Origin: an uncultured archaeon
GTDB lineage: Archaea; Halobacteriota; Methanosarcinia; Methanotrichales; Methanotrichaceae
DNA length: 19,796 nucleotides
Assembly: GCA_902385025.1 (NCBI GenBank)
Contig: CABMDX010000157.1
Span: 1 to 19,796 of the forward strand
Reading direction: 5' to 3'
Below are positions 1 through 8,100 of the stretch, one piece after another. The translations under genes and the position numbers were made by a program. Under the pieces are notes generated by a model. The model saw nothing but the letters and a program-made list of their open reading frames with translations. It did not search any database and was not told the origin of the DNA. Numbering within the stretch: the first letter of the stretch is position 1; each line of letters opens with the position of its first letter.

Positions 1-186
1 GAACCATTCTCCCAGATTGCGAACGCTTTGCACCAGCGGACCATGGGAGTAGTGATATCTGGCCCAGGCCGAACCGCCGTAGCAGCTTGAGCGCTCCATC
101 AGCTCAACCTGGCTATCCTCTTCATCAACGATGGCGTGGATCTGCTTGTATACCACCACATAAGGATCAACTAATTCCAATTGCAC
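1..186 (-). CDS. Unrecognised protein, N-terminal part only (runs off the left edge)
   Basis: An open frame of 62 codons starts at a GTG (184-186) and reaches the window edge without a stop. An in-frame TAA lies two codons upstream of the GTG. An AGAGGA ribosome-binding sequence sits about 8 bases before it, so this start is well supported. The protein begins MQLELVDPYVVVYKQIHAIV and continues with an acidic stretch (DEEDSQVELMERS) and an aromatic-rich segment (WARYHYSHGPLV). There is no signal peptide or membrane segment in the visible part. It lies 35 bases after the truD stop on the same strand, so it is probably the last visible gene of the pth2-truD unit. I do not recognise the family and do not propose a function. 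Confidence 0.6.
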   Translation of the reverse strand, partial: MQLELVDPYVVVYKQIHAIVDEEDSQVELMERSSCYGGSAWARYHYSHGPLVQSVRNLGEWF

Positions 187-221
187 GCCTTATTCCTCTG
201 CTTGAACACTAATGTTATCGA

Positions 222-1553
222 TTACTTCAATTTGAGCATTTGCCCGGGCTCTGATGATTGGCCTTCGACTGTTGCAGCATTTTTCATGTACTCTCTCAGC
301 ACAACCGTGGCATAGCTTCCTTTTGGCAGCACAAACTCCAGCTCTGCCTTCTTTGCCTCTTCCTCTACCTTGATTTGCATATTGACAGGGCATAGGATCG
401 CACGTCTGGTACCTTGCGACCCCAGGTCTGGATTGGCGGGTATCTCGAAGTCCTCAGTCCTTATGCCTTCCTTCTGGAGCACTGCTCGCTCGACTTCGCC
501 CTCTGCACCATCGGCAAGAGTTGTCTCAAATCCGATCAGCGGCAGGGTAACGAACGCCCTGCCTCTATCTGCCAGACGCCTTACCGCAGCCAGATTCTCA
601 GAGGTTACGGCCTGCTGCCGATCAATATCCGGCAACCCATTTCGGGCAAAGCATACCACGTCTCCGGCTTCCGGCATGTCGAGAGGCAGGCCGGCTTCCA
701 TGCGGCGGCTGAGGATCCTGTTGAAGAGATATGACTGGTAGGCATGCACGAAAAGGCGACGTAGGTTTTGGGTGAGAACATCAAAAGAATGGGCAAAGTC
801 GCCGGGATGCTCTGCCAGATAATTGAGCATGGCCAGCTCATAGTGCAGATATTCCGGAAAACTCTTCCTGGCCGCTGGAATATCCCTGCCCGTCCAGAGT
901 TCCTCACGCACTCTTCTCGTCCTCTCAAGCTCGCCATCGAAGGCCAATGCAAGGTAAATGAATACTGCCTCCTCTGTCTGGCCTCTTACCAGCGCCTCTC
1001 CTACTTTATGGGTTACGGGACTTATATCTCCGAACCTCTGGACTCCGAAGTAGTTCGGGACACCCTTTTGCCTGCCTATATCGCGTGTGATCTCATTTAG
1101 CCTTGCTGCTGGATTCGAGCCGCATAGCTCCCTTATCACGATATGAAATCTGTTGCCGAGCAAGTCGCCAAGTCCCACCGCACGATTTGTCCTGCCGAGC
1201 ACCCTCATCTTCAGGTCTGGAAGGTTGATCCTTTTCAGCTCCGTTTCCTCCAGGTTCATGATGCTGATGCGCTGCAGCGTTACAGCGCGCTTGTCCTTGG
1301 TGCCGGCCCATCCAAACCTCTTCTGGCTGATGCCCAGACGCCTGGCCATCTCCCGGATAAGGTGATGCGTGTCCCAGTTCGTCTTCTCGAGCTCCAGGAC
1401 CAGATACCTTCCACCCTCATATCCCAGCTCCTCGAAGACCTCTGTGACAAGGAAGTCCTCTGGGCTGCTCTTTATGACGCCCCCAATGCCTGGCGTATCG
1501 GTGATATAGTAATCCATGCCCAGGGCCCGATCCTGATCGCTTGCTGCTATCAT
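222..1553 (-). CDS. truD: tRNA pseudouridine(13) synthase TruD
   Basis: This protein isomerises uridine to pseudouridine in tRNA (position 13 in bacteria; archaeal members also modify other tRNA sites). The 443-residue product has the family signatures: GWAGTKDKRAVTLQ at about residues 81-94, in which Asp87 is the expected catalytic nucleophile, and NYFGVQRFG at 166-174. The long insertion (TRUD) domain expected between them and the C-terminus is present at normal archaeal length. The ATG at 1553 is preceded by GAGAGGA at close spacing; a second Met at residue 13 begins the conserved part (MDYYITDTPG) and is an alternative start. The gene follows pth2 by 19 bases, which suggests cotranscription of two tRNA-related functions. 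The stop is TAA. No frame damage is seen. The family call is secure; the exact archaeal target site is not readable from sequence. Confidence 0.95.
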   Translation of the reverse strand: MIAASDQDRALGMDYYITDTPGIGGVIKSSPEDFLVTEVFEELGYEGGRYLVLELEKTNWDTHHLIREMARRLGISQKRFGWAGTKDKRAVTLQRISIMNLEETELKRINLPDLKMRVLGRTNRAVGLGDLLGNRFHIVIRELCGSNPAARLNEITRDIGRQKGVPNYFGVQRFGDISPVTHKVGEALVRGQTEEAVFIYLALAFDGELERTRRVREELWTGRDIPAARKSFPEYLHYELAMLNYLAEHPGDFAHSFDVLTQNLRRLFVHAYQSYLFNRILSRRMEAGLPLDMPEAGDVVCFARNGLPDIDRQQAVTSENLAAVRRLADRGRAFVTLPLIGFETTLADGAEGEVERAVLQKEGIRTEDFEIPANPDLGSQGTRRAILCPVNMQIKVEEEAKKAELEFVLPKGSYATVVLREYMKNAATVEGQSSEPGQMLKLK

Positions 1554-1572
1554 ATTTCCTCTCGCAGGACAA

Positions 1573-1926
1573 TCAGACCAGCTTGAGCTTGCCCGTTATC
1601 TTATCCATCAGCTTATTTGGCGCGGGGCCGAGGCCCAGAGCAGTTATGGTGCCGGCTGGAATCTCCGTGAGGCCTGCATCGGCAACGATGGCACTGGGTA
1701 TGCCCGCTCGCCTTGCATCCTCTTGCAGACGGAAGAGATCGGGCACGCCCGGAACCTTCAGGACAACCTTCTTCTGGCCCTCGGCCTTCCAATCAGAGAC
1801 CACGGATTTGTCCGCCTTTTCCGCTCTCTCGACTGCCATGACTGCGGCATGAGCCACCTGCACAGCCAATTTTCCGGCTGAGAGCTTCAAATCTTCTCTT
1901 ATCACAATACACTGCTTGAAATCCAT
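1573..1926 (-). CDS. pth2: Peptidyl-tRNA hydrolase, archaeal/eukaryotic type (Pth2)
   Basis: Pth2 cleaves the ester bond of peptidyl-tRNAs that drop off the ribosome, recycling tRNA. The 117-residue protein has the usual Pth2 length. It shows the N-terminal motif KLSAGKLAVQVAHAAV (residues 14-29), in which Lys19 and His26 lie in the conserved active-site region, and the C-terminal block DAGLTEIPAGTITALGLGPA. The ATG at 1926 has GAGGT about 8-9 bases upstream. The gene lies between the dnaG terminator-like hairpin and truD; no convincing TATA box is visible in the 66 bases before it, so readthrough from dnaG is possible. The stop is TGA. It is unrelated to bacterial Pth1 in fold. I am confident of the family. 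Confidence 0.95.
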   Translation of the reverse strand: MDFKQCIVIREDLKLSAGKLAVQVAHAAVMAVERAEKADKSVVSDWKAEGQKKVVLKVPGVPDLFRLQEDARRAGIPSAIVADAGLTEIPAGTITALGLGPAPNKLMDKITGKLKLV

Positions 1927-1962
1927 CAGAAGTAACCTCGCAACTGAAAGCTAGCTCGCCAA

Positions 1963-2004
1963 TGAAAAAAGGTGAAAGAAAAGAGGCAAAAGCTATGCCT
2001 CTTT
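1963..2004 (-). terminator. Hairpin plus T-rich tract at the dnaG 3' end
   Basis: On the minus strand AAAGAGGCA, a 7-base loop and TGCCTCTTT form a perfect 9-base-pair stem (1980-2004). The stop codon of dnaG (TAG, 1993-1995) lies in the loop. The stem is followed by TCTTTCACCTTTTTTC. Archaeal RNA polymerase terminates mainly at T-rich tracts, so this is a plausible terminator or 3'-end processing/stability element. Function is inferred. Confidence 0.5.
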
Positions 2005-3327
2005 GGTGAGAACCTTAACGCAGGACGGGCTCTTGGCGATGTTGCCCATCTTTGCGCCGATAAGGTACTCGAGTCCCTTCTCTGCAGCGATATCCAGAAT
2101 GCGCTGCGTTACCACTCCATCAAAGATGACGCCATTGACGTCTCCGTTGGCCTCCTTCAGCTCCCTGGCCAGATCCCTGACCGCCACTTCCTTGAGAACA
2201 TTCTGATTCCGGTCCATGAGCCGGGCTGAAAGCGTTCCATCCAGCTCATCGACATGTTGCTTGAACCATTCCCTCTCCGGCACCGGCTCGGGGATTGGCT
2301 CTGGCGGAGCCGCAGTCTCCAAAGCTACTGCTTCCACGTCCTGCGGACGAATGACTCTGGGCGCAGTCTCGCGTGGCACGACCCGGCGAGGTGCGATAGC
2401 CTCCGCCCTCTCGGCAGTGTTTCGCACGCAGAAAGGCTTCTCGCGAATGAGGCTCTTTCTCTTGGTGGTGATCTCGCGTCTTCTCTTCGGCTGGTTCTTG
2501 ATCTTATATTGGTCGAGCACCTGCTCTACGGGAATCTTCTGGCGCAGAGCGCGGACAATCTCCTTCTGAGTCATGTCCTCCACGCTCTTGCCCTCCGGGG
2601 CTCTGGCCACGAAATCGATGTCCGCCACCTGAAGCAGCTCTTTGATGATCAGCTCTCCGCCCCGGTCACCATCGGTAAAAGCTGTAACCACCTTCTTGGC
2701 GCATAGATCGGCAATCGTTGGTGGGACATTGGTGCCCCCGACAGCCACCGCGTTTTTGATGCCATACTTGAGCAGGTTGAGAACATCTGCACGCCCCTCG
2801 ACCACCAGAATGGCATCCGAGTCCAGCACATTGGGACCTGCGGGCAAGCTGTCCTTGCCCAGGTGAGTTATCTCCTCCACCCGCACGGACTGCTTGATCT
2901 CCTCAGTGATCTCCTCGGTCTCAAGGATGTTCTCATCGAACATCTCCACAAGTATGCGCTTAGCCCGTTCTATGACATACTTTCTCTTGGAGGCACGAAC
3001 ATCCTCAATTCTGTTGACGGCAATGCGAGCGATGCACGGTCCCACACGATCTATGGTCTCCAGGGCTGCAGCCAGGATGGCAGTCTCGACCTTGTCAAAA
3101 CTGGAAGGAATGGAGATGGTCCCACTGGACTTTCCTCCAGTGGAGGTGATCTGCACATCTATCCGACCAAGTCGACCGGTTTTTTGAAGATCCCGAAGAT
3201 CGAGGTCACTCCCGAGGAGGCCCTCCGTCTGGCCGAAGATAGCGCCGACCACGTCTGGCCGCTCCACTATCCCCTCAGCCGTTATATCCGCATAAATAAC
3301 ATATTTAGTGGTATCAACATTTTGCAT
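1993..3327 (-). CDS. dnaG: Archaeal DnaG-type primase / exosome-associated DnaG
   Basis: Archaeal DnaG is a Toprim-domain protein reported to have primase activity and to be a stable subunit of the archaeal exosome in several species. The 444-residue product starts [15 protein letters not shown]. It carries a Toprim core with VEGRAD (176-181, catalytic Glu177) and DGDRGG (219-224, metal-binding Asp pair), separated by the conserved AVGGTNVPP loop. The C-terminal part (about 280-355) is basic and then Pro/Glu-rich, as a likely flexible linker, followed by a conserved C-terminal domain. It lacks the bacterial zinc-binding and DnaB-interacting domains, as expected for the archaeal form. ATG 3327 has GAGGTG seven bases upstream. 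It is preceded by a 411-base gene-free stretch and appears to have its own promoter. The stop is TAG inside a hairpin loop. Confidence 0.95.
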   Translation of the reverse strand: MQNVDTTKYVIYADITAEGIVERPDVVGAIFGQTEGLLGSDLDLRDLQKTGRLGRIDVQITSTGGKSSGTISIPSSFDKVETAILAAALETIDRVGPCIARIAVNRIEDVRASKRKYVIERAKRILVEMFDENILETEEITEEIKQSVRVEEITHLGKDSLPAGPNVLDSDAILVVEGRADVLNLLKYGIKNAVAVGGTNVPPTIADLCAKKVVTAFTDGDRGGELIIKELLQVADIDFVARAPEGKSVEDMTQKEIVRALRQKIPVEQVLDQYKIKNQPKRRREITTKRKSLIREKPFCVRNTAERAEAIAPRRVVPRETAPRVIRPQDVEAVALETAAPPEPIPEPVPEREWFKQHVDELDGTLSARLMDRNQNVLKEVAVRDLARELKEANGDVNGVIFDGVVTQRILDIAAEKGLEYLIGAKMGNIAKSPSCVKVLTKEA

Positions 3328-3340
3328 ATAAAGACACCTC

Positions 3341-3370
3341 TTATTTTAAAATAGTTAGATAAAAGTCATA
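3341..3370 (-). promoter_or_regulatory. Putative dnaG promoter (TATA-like elements)
   Basis: On the minus strand the palindrome TATTTTAAAATA (3342-3353) lies 15-26 bases before the dnaG ATG, and TTTTATCTAA lies slightly further up (about 3359-3368). Either could be the TATA box. The upstream one would leave a leader of about 10 bases that includes the GAGGTG ribosome-binding sequence, which makes it the better candidate. Confidence 0.4.
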
Positions 3371-3738
3371 CCCACTTTCAAAAGCCAAGGCTATCAACGG
3401 CCCAGAAAGGCCACATTCGCGACAGAGCGCCGCTAGTTGCAGCCATGCCTATTTGCAGGCTGGCAGGGAGCTATGAATGATGTGAATATGAGTTCATCCA
3501 ACTATTTCAGTGTCCATTTGCCAATATCATGGAGCATCTGATAGAAATGCCCACACATGAGCATTCTTTACCGCACAAAGCTTGCATTTCATCGCCCATT
3601 GTATCAAATCGGGCTTAATTATCATGTGATTCGAAGCTCAAATTCTAGGCTTCTACCAATTAAAGTTGCACAAAACTAGTTTAAAGACTTTGTGGTGGAG
3701 ATTTTCGTATGAGAACTATCCAAGATATATAAAAGTTA
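3371..3738. other. Gene-free stretch between NMD3 and dnaG
   Basis: No convincing coding frame, tRNA or repeat is visible. The frames here are short and lack family resemblance, and the region is AT-richer next to the NMD3 stop. Weak matches to box C/D motifs occur but are too poor to call an RNA gene. It may hold the 3' end of the NMD3 transcript (the minus strand reads CTTTTATATATCTTGG just after the stop) and upstream control of dnaG. Confidence 0.5.
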
Positions 3739-4785
3739 CTACAATACTACAAATCCGTCTGCAGTCCTTACTACATTTACCTCTTCTCCTGGCTGAACGG
3801 ACAAACCTCTGGGCCTTGACGCGAGAGCAGATCTGTAGCTCACCGGGTCCATGATCTCCAAGACATCATCATCCACTGAGATCACCATAGCTCTCTTTGC
3901 ATCAGCTCTGTTCCCAAGGATCGGAACCACCTCGGAGTTCTCTTCGCTAAGGGAGGATCTTCGCCCTTCTCGCAGCGAGGCGATCAGGGTCGTCTTGCCG
4001 TCAAAGCCCGCCACAAGATAGAGCATTCCACGGTAGGAGATTATATCTCCACGCCTGAGCCTCGGGAAACGCACGAGCAGAGTGGAGCGGAATACATCCC
4101 GGTTCTCCTTTTTGCCCACCAGTTTGCATGTCTCCAGGAACTTGCCGCCGAAGCGCTCCTGGATGCTTCTTGCCAGCCGCCTGCCAAGCTGTGTCGAGCC
4201 GAGGATGATATCCAGCCCGCCTTTGACCTCTTTCATCTCCTGGATAAAGGATAGCTGATCTCCGCCATGATAGCCTGCCTCGGCCATGGAATTGGCTATC
4301 TTTTTGCACTCCTCGATCTCAGAGTCGGTCATGGAACGGGTGTCGTTTCCTCTCACCTGGACCGTGGACTGGAAGTATTTGCCAGCGATGCGACTGCAGC
4401 GCTCGCAGGCAACGAGCTTTATCCTGACCGGGATCTCGCAGCGCTCCTCCATCTCATGACCATGGAACCGGCCTCGAATACTGATCCTGGCCATATATCT
4501 GGTGGCCCCGATCTTGATCAGGTCAATGTCAATTTGAGGCTCTTCGAAATCCTTATGCAGCCACAGAGCATCGGCTGCTGCCTGGGAGGCCAGCTCCTCC
4601 ACCGGGCGGCTGTCCGGAAGCTGCCATTTTCCTTTTATCTGCCTTGCGCCGCACACTGAGCATATGACGACCTCCACATATCCAGGCAAGCTATAGAGCT
4701 GTGTGGACTGCAGAGTGCACTCGCGGCATAGCCCTTCTTCAGTCGGCGCACCGCATTTGGGGCAAATGGACTGCATTTGCGTCAC
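3739..4785 (-). CDS. nmd3: NMD3-family ribosome-associated protein
   Basis: NMD3 in eukaryotes is the adaptor for large-subunit export; archaeal members are presumed to act in late 50S maturation or anti-association. The 348-residue product shows the expected zinc-binding CxxC pairs: Cys8/Cys11 with Cys20/Cys23 (CPKCGAPTEEGLCREC), Cys42/Cys45 (CSVCG) and Cys127/Cys130 (CERC). The body and a C-terminal beta-rich domain follow. It lacks the eukaryotic C-terminal nuclear transport tail, as expected. The GTG at 4785 overlaps the stop of the DUF424 gene (GTGA), so translational coupling is likely; ATG 4776 (MQSICPKCG) is an alternative start that keeps all cysteines. The stop is TAG followed at once by TAA. 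It lies downstream of mcm and the DUF424 gene in one run. Confidence 0.9.
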   Translation of the reverse strand: MTQMQSICPKCGAPTEEGLCRECTLQSTQLYSLPGYVEVVICSVCGARQIKGKWQLPDSRPVEELASQAAADALWLHKDFEEPQIDIDLIKIGATRYMARISIRGRFHGHEMEERCEIPVRIKLVACERCSRIAGKYFQSTVQVRGNDTRSMTDSEIEECKKIANSMAEAGYHGGDQLSFIQEMKEVKGGLDIILGSTQLGRRLARSIQERFGGKFLETCKLVGKKENRDVFRSTLLVRFPRLRRGDIISYRGMLYLVAGFDGKTTLIASLREGRRSSLSEENSEVVPILGNRADAKRAMVISVDDDVLEIMDPVSYRSALASRPRGLSVQPGEEVNVVRTADGFVVL

Positions 4786-5150
4786 ATTCGCACCATCTGG
4801 GCATAAAGAACCCCATCAATGGAGAGGACATTATCTCGCTCTACATAGCCCAGGCGGATGGCATGCTCAACCGTCTTGCAGCCCACGAAGTTCGCCATTG
4901 TCGCACTGGCCAGTGCCCCCTCTACATCGGAAACGGAGGCCAGACTCCCGCCAAAGAAGTCCGGGCTGACTTCCACATGCAAGTGGCCTTCTCTGAAACT
5001 TTTTCCCAAAATATCGCAGTCACAGACGGCTATGAATACCTCTCTGCCCTGCTGGTAAGTTTTGAGGTACATCTCTTTTATTTGGCCGACTTCCTCATCA
5101 TCGGCTTTTAAATTATCAGATTTTTCAAGCATAATAGCCATATTGATCAT
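4782..5150 (-). CDS. DUF424 family protein
   Basis: This is a small, widely conserved archaeal protein of unknown function. The family-like part begins at Met27 (MYLKTYQQGREVFIAVCD, codon at 5070-5072) and includes GKSFREGHLHVEV, FFGG and ATMANFVG with a following helix. Three earlier in-frame ATGs exist (5150, 5141, 5132). I list the longest form because its start lies 15 bases after the mcm stop, but the first 26 residues are charged and not family-like. The start at 5072, giving 96 residues, is equally possible, and neither has a strong ribosome-binding sequence. Its 3' end overlaps the NMD3 start by four bases. The context suggests a role related to ribosome assembly or translation, which is inference only. 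Confidence 0.85.
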   Translation of the reverse strand: MINMAIMLEKSDNLKADDEEVGQIKEMYLKTYQQGREVFIAVCDCDILGKSFREGHLHVEVSPDFFGGSLASVSDVEGALASATMANFVGCKTVEHAIRLGYVERDNVLSIDGVLYAQMVRM

Positions 5151-5164
5151 ACCGCAAAGTAGCT

Positions 5165-8100
5165 TCAGGGCAACCTGACTGTGCCAGGCTTTGGCTCGAA
5201 GACGGAGCCATCTCGTCTCATGCGGTCGATGATCTCTTCAGCTTTAGCTCTTTCTATGCCCTGCTCTTCTGCCATGGTGAGAACCTCGTCCAGTGGGGCT
5301 GAGCCCTGATGCTCTTTGCTCACATCTCTGATTATGTCCATCACCGATTTGGTCCTATCCCTGGTGCTCTTGGTCGTGCCAGAGGCTATTATGTCGGCAT
5401 CCAGGAAGCCTGTCTCCGGGTCGACGCCCACCTTTCGCAAACATGCCTCCAGGATCCTGACGACACGCTGGGCATCCTCGATCGTGACCTCGTCGCTGAG
5501 GCGCAGGCGAGCACTGGCCTCGCCAAGGCGGATCAGAGCCTCTAGTTGCCTTGCTGTGACCGGCACTGGCTTATTTGTGTCCTGGCCCTGCGTTCTCAGG
5601 CCAACGTAGTACTTCAGGAAATACTCCTTGGCCTCCTCCGTAAGCGTCGGGAAGATGTTCTTGCGGGCATAGGCCACATATTTTCTGAGCAGCTCGGGCT
5701 CTATGGCGGGCTTGATCACAACCAGAGCCTCGTCGATGTCCTCCTGGGATATCTCCGGGTTCCAGGATTTCTGGGTAGAAAGCTCGCCTGCATAGTTGCT
5801 CTTCAGGATGTGCTCTGCGATGGCCGAATCCCTCTTGGTGTCCGGGTCGTCTGTCAGGACGAAGATCAGGTCGAAGCGAGACATGAGGGCAGGAGTGAGG
5901 TTGATCTGGGGTGCGATGGGCTCGTATTTGTCGAAGCGGCCGAGCTTGGGGTTGGCTGCAGCCAGGAGAGAGCAGCGGGACTTGAGTGTGGCCATGACTC
6001 CGGCCTTGGCGACGCTGATAGTGTTATGGAGCACAAGGCCCTGAGAGATGAAGGTGTGAGTGGGCTCGACAGTGATATCGTAGACGAAATCGGTTGAGTA
6101 ATGCCCTTGATTGGGTATAATGTTGATTTCAGAAATTCTCAAATATCTGATAGCTGAGGCTAGCTTCTTTTCAAGGGCTGCAATTCTAGCGCCTGTCTCA
6201 TTCAAGTGAGCATGGACTTTTTGGAAAACATCTCTGGCTATTGCAGTCCTTTTTGCCATGTCATAGCCGCCTTGCTCGTAATAGTCTATATTGCCTCGCG
6301 TAACTCCGGCTACAGATGCGATATAGCTTTGCGACCACCCAAGCGCGGACCTCAATTCAGGCAGAGTCATTTCATTGCTAATAATGTTCAGAACCTCTTG
6401 ATATCTGTTCTTCAAATCTGAAGCATGTTCTGTCACAGTGTCTATGGTCAGACCATATCCGTTGTCAAGATATTCATTAAAGCGCCCGTCGTTGATAAAG
6501 CCCAACGATCTTTTTATCTTCAGGATCGAATAAGCAGTCTCTGCAGGAAGAACATCATGATGGCGAATTGATCTGTCGCATTCTGAAGTAATGCATTTCA
6601 TCCTTCTCAGCTTCTCATAGCCAGGATCGAAGAAGAGTTGCTCGAATCTCTTATGTGAATCGCCCATTATACAGATTTTAAAGGCATTTGCTTTTCGATC
6701 TATAGCTATCCTTGAAGATATGCCAAGCCTGAGAAGCAAATCCTGATAATCTTCAGCTAGCCCCCGAGAAACTGTTGAATAGGCAACTGAAGTCGAATGT
6801 ACACAGCCATCGCCAAGAAATGCTGCGACTAGGAATTCGCGAATATCATCTTTTGTGCCCTGGAAGACAGCAACAGGTATTCTCCTATTTCTGCCGGTTT
6901 GCATCATCTCAGAGAAATTGCCCTCAAACCATTTGAAAAGGTGAGTCGATATGAACCTTAAGGTGACTACGCCATCGCTTCTTTGGCTCCGAGATGTCTC
7001 AATGCCAAAGACCTCTTTCATAAGGCACGACATTTCCTCCAGCAGTGCCCTATCCTTATTGGTAAATCCGATTTCGTGGCTGGACCCCTTGTAAAAATGG
7101 CCCTCTGCAATAAGATAACCGAGAATTCGGGAAAGTGCTGGGCTCAACTTTTCGGCGAACGTCAACTGTTTCTCATTCGGATGCTGCCTTTCGACCTGTG
7201 TGAAGCATTGTGGAATCTCATCAGTTGGCAGTGATCTAGGTGCAGGCGCGAGATTTCCAACTCTGACACTGCAAGCAGGTGCACATGCGTTTCCATCTTT
7301 TGCGATATACACTGGATGCTCAGGAGTAACCAATATTTCGCGGCCATTAGAATACCTGATTTTGATAAAATGGTCAGGAGCCTTGTGCCTGCTCACCCGA
7401 TCCACCGCCAGCTCATATATGCGGCTCATATCGGTACTTTTTACTCTGATTTCGCCATGAAGCGGCAGTATTTCGCAGTCATTTCCAGGGATAATTTCAT
7501 GAGGATGATCCCTCATCAGCTCATCCACGAGTTTGCCTATCTGCACCTTGTGCCCATCTGACAGTTGAATTTCCGTGAGAGGATGGTAGCTCTGCTGCTC
7601 CATCGCTTCATGCAGCGCGCTCTTGTCCTCATTATCCATCTTATCCATCTCGTCTATGGCTGCGATTCCCTTGTCCGCCAAAACGAGTGCGCCTGCCTCT
7701 ATGGTCCAGCGGCCGTCGCCCAGCTCATCCTTGACAGCCGTGGCAGTCAGGCCCGCTGAAGTGGAGCTTTTGCCCGAGGTGTAGATGCCGCGGGGCGAGA
7801 TCTTGACCATATACCTCAAGAGCTGTGATTTGGCAATGCCGGGATCTCCCACCAGCAAGATATGAATGTCTCCGCGGATGCGGGCTCCATCTGGAAGGTG
7901 CTTCTCGAAGCCGGAAACAAGCTGAAGCCCCAGAGCCTCTTTCACATCATCGTAGCCGTAGATGGAGGGAGCTATGGATTTTTTGATATGCTCATAGATT
8001 TCCGGATCGCGAGACATCTTCTGGATCATCTCCTCATCCTCTGGAGAGATCTCAATCTCCTCGAACTCCTGATCCTTCATCTCCGTGGAGATGCCCCGAT

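Noticed and set aside
3400..3640. A box C/D RNA in the NMD3-dnaG gap
   Set aside because: Only partial matches to the C box and scattered CTGA were seen, with no matching C'/D' arrangement.
5546..6097. A 183-codon plus-strand open frame within mcm
   Set aside because: It is antisense to conserved MCM sequence on both sides of the intein junction and has no family resemblance; a shadow of codon bias.
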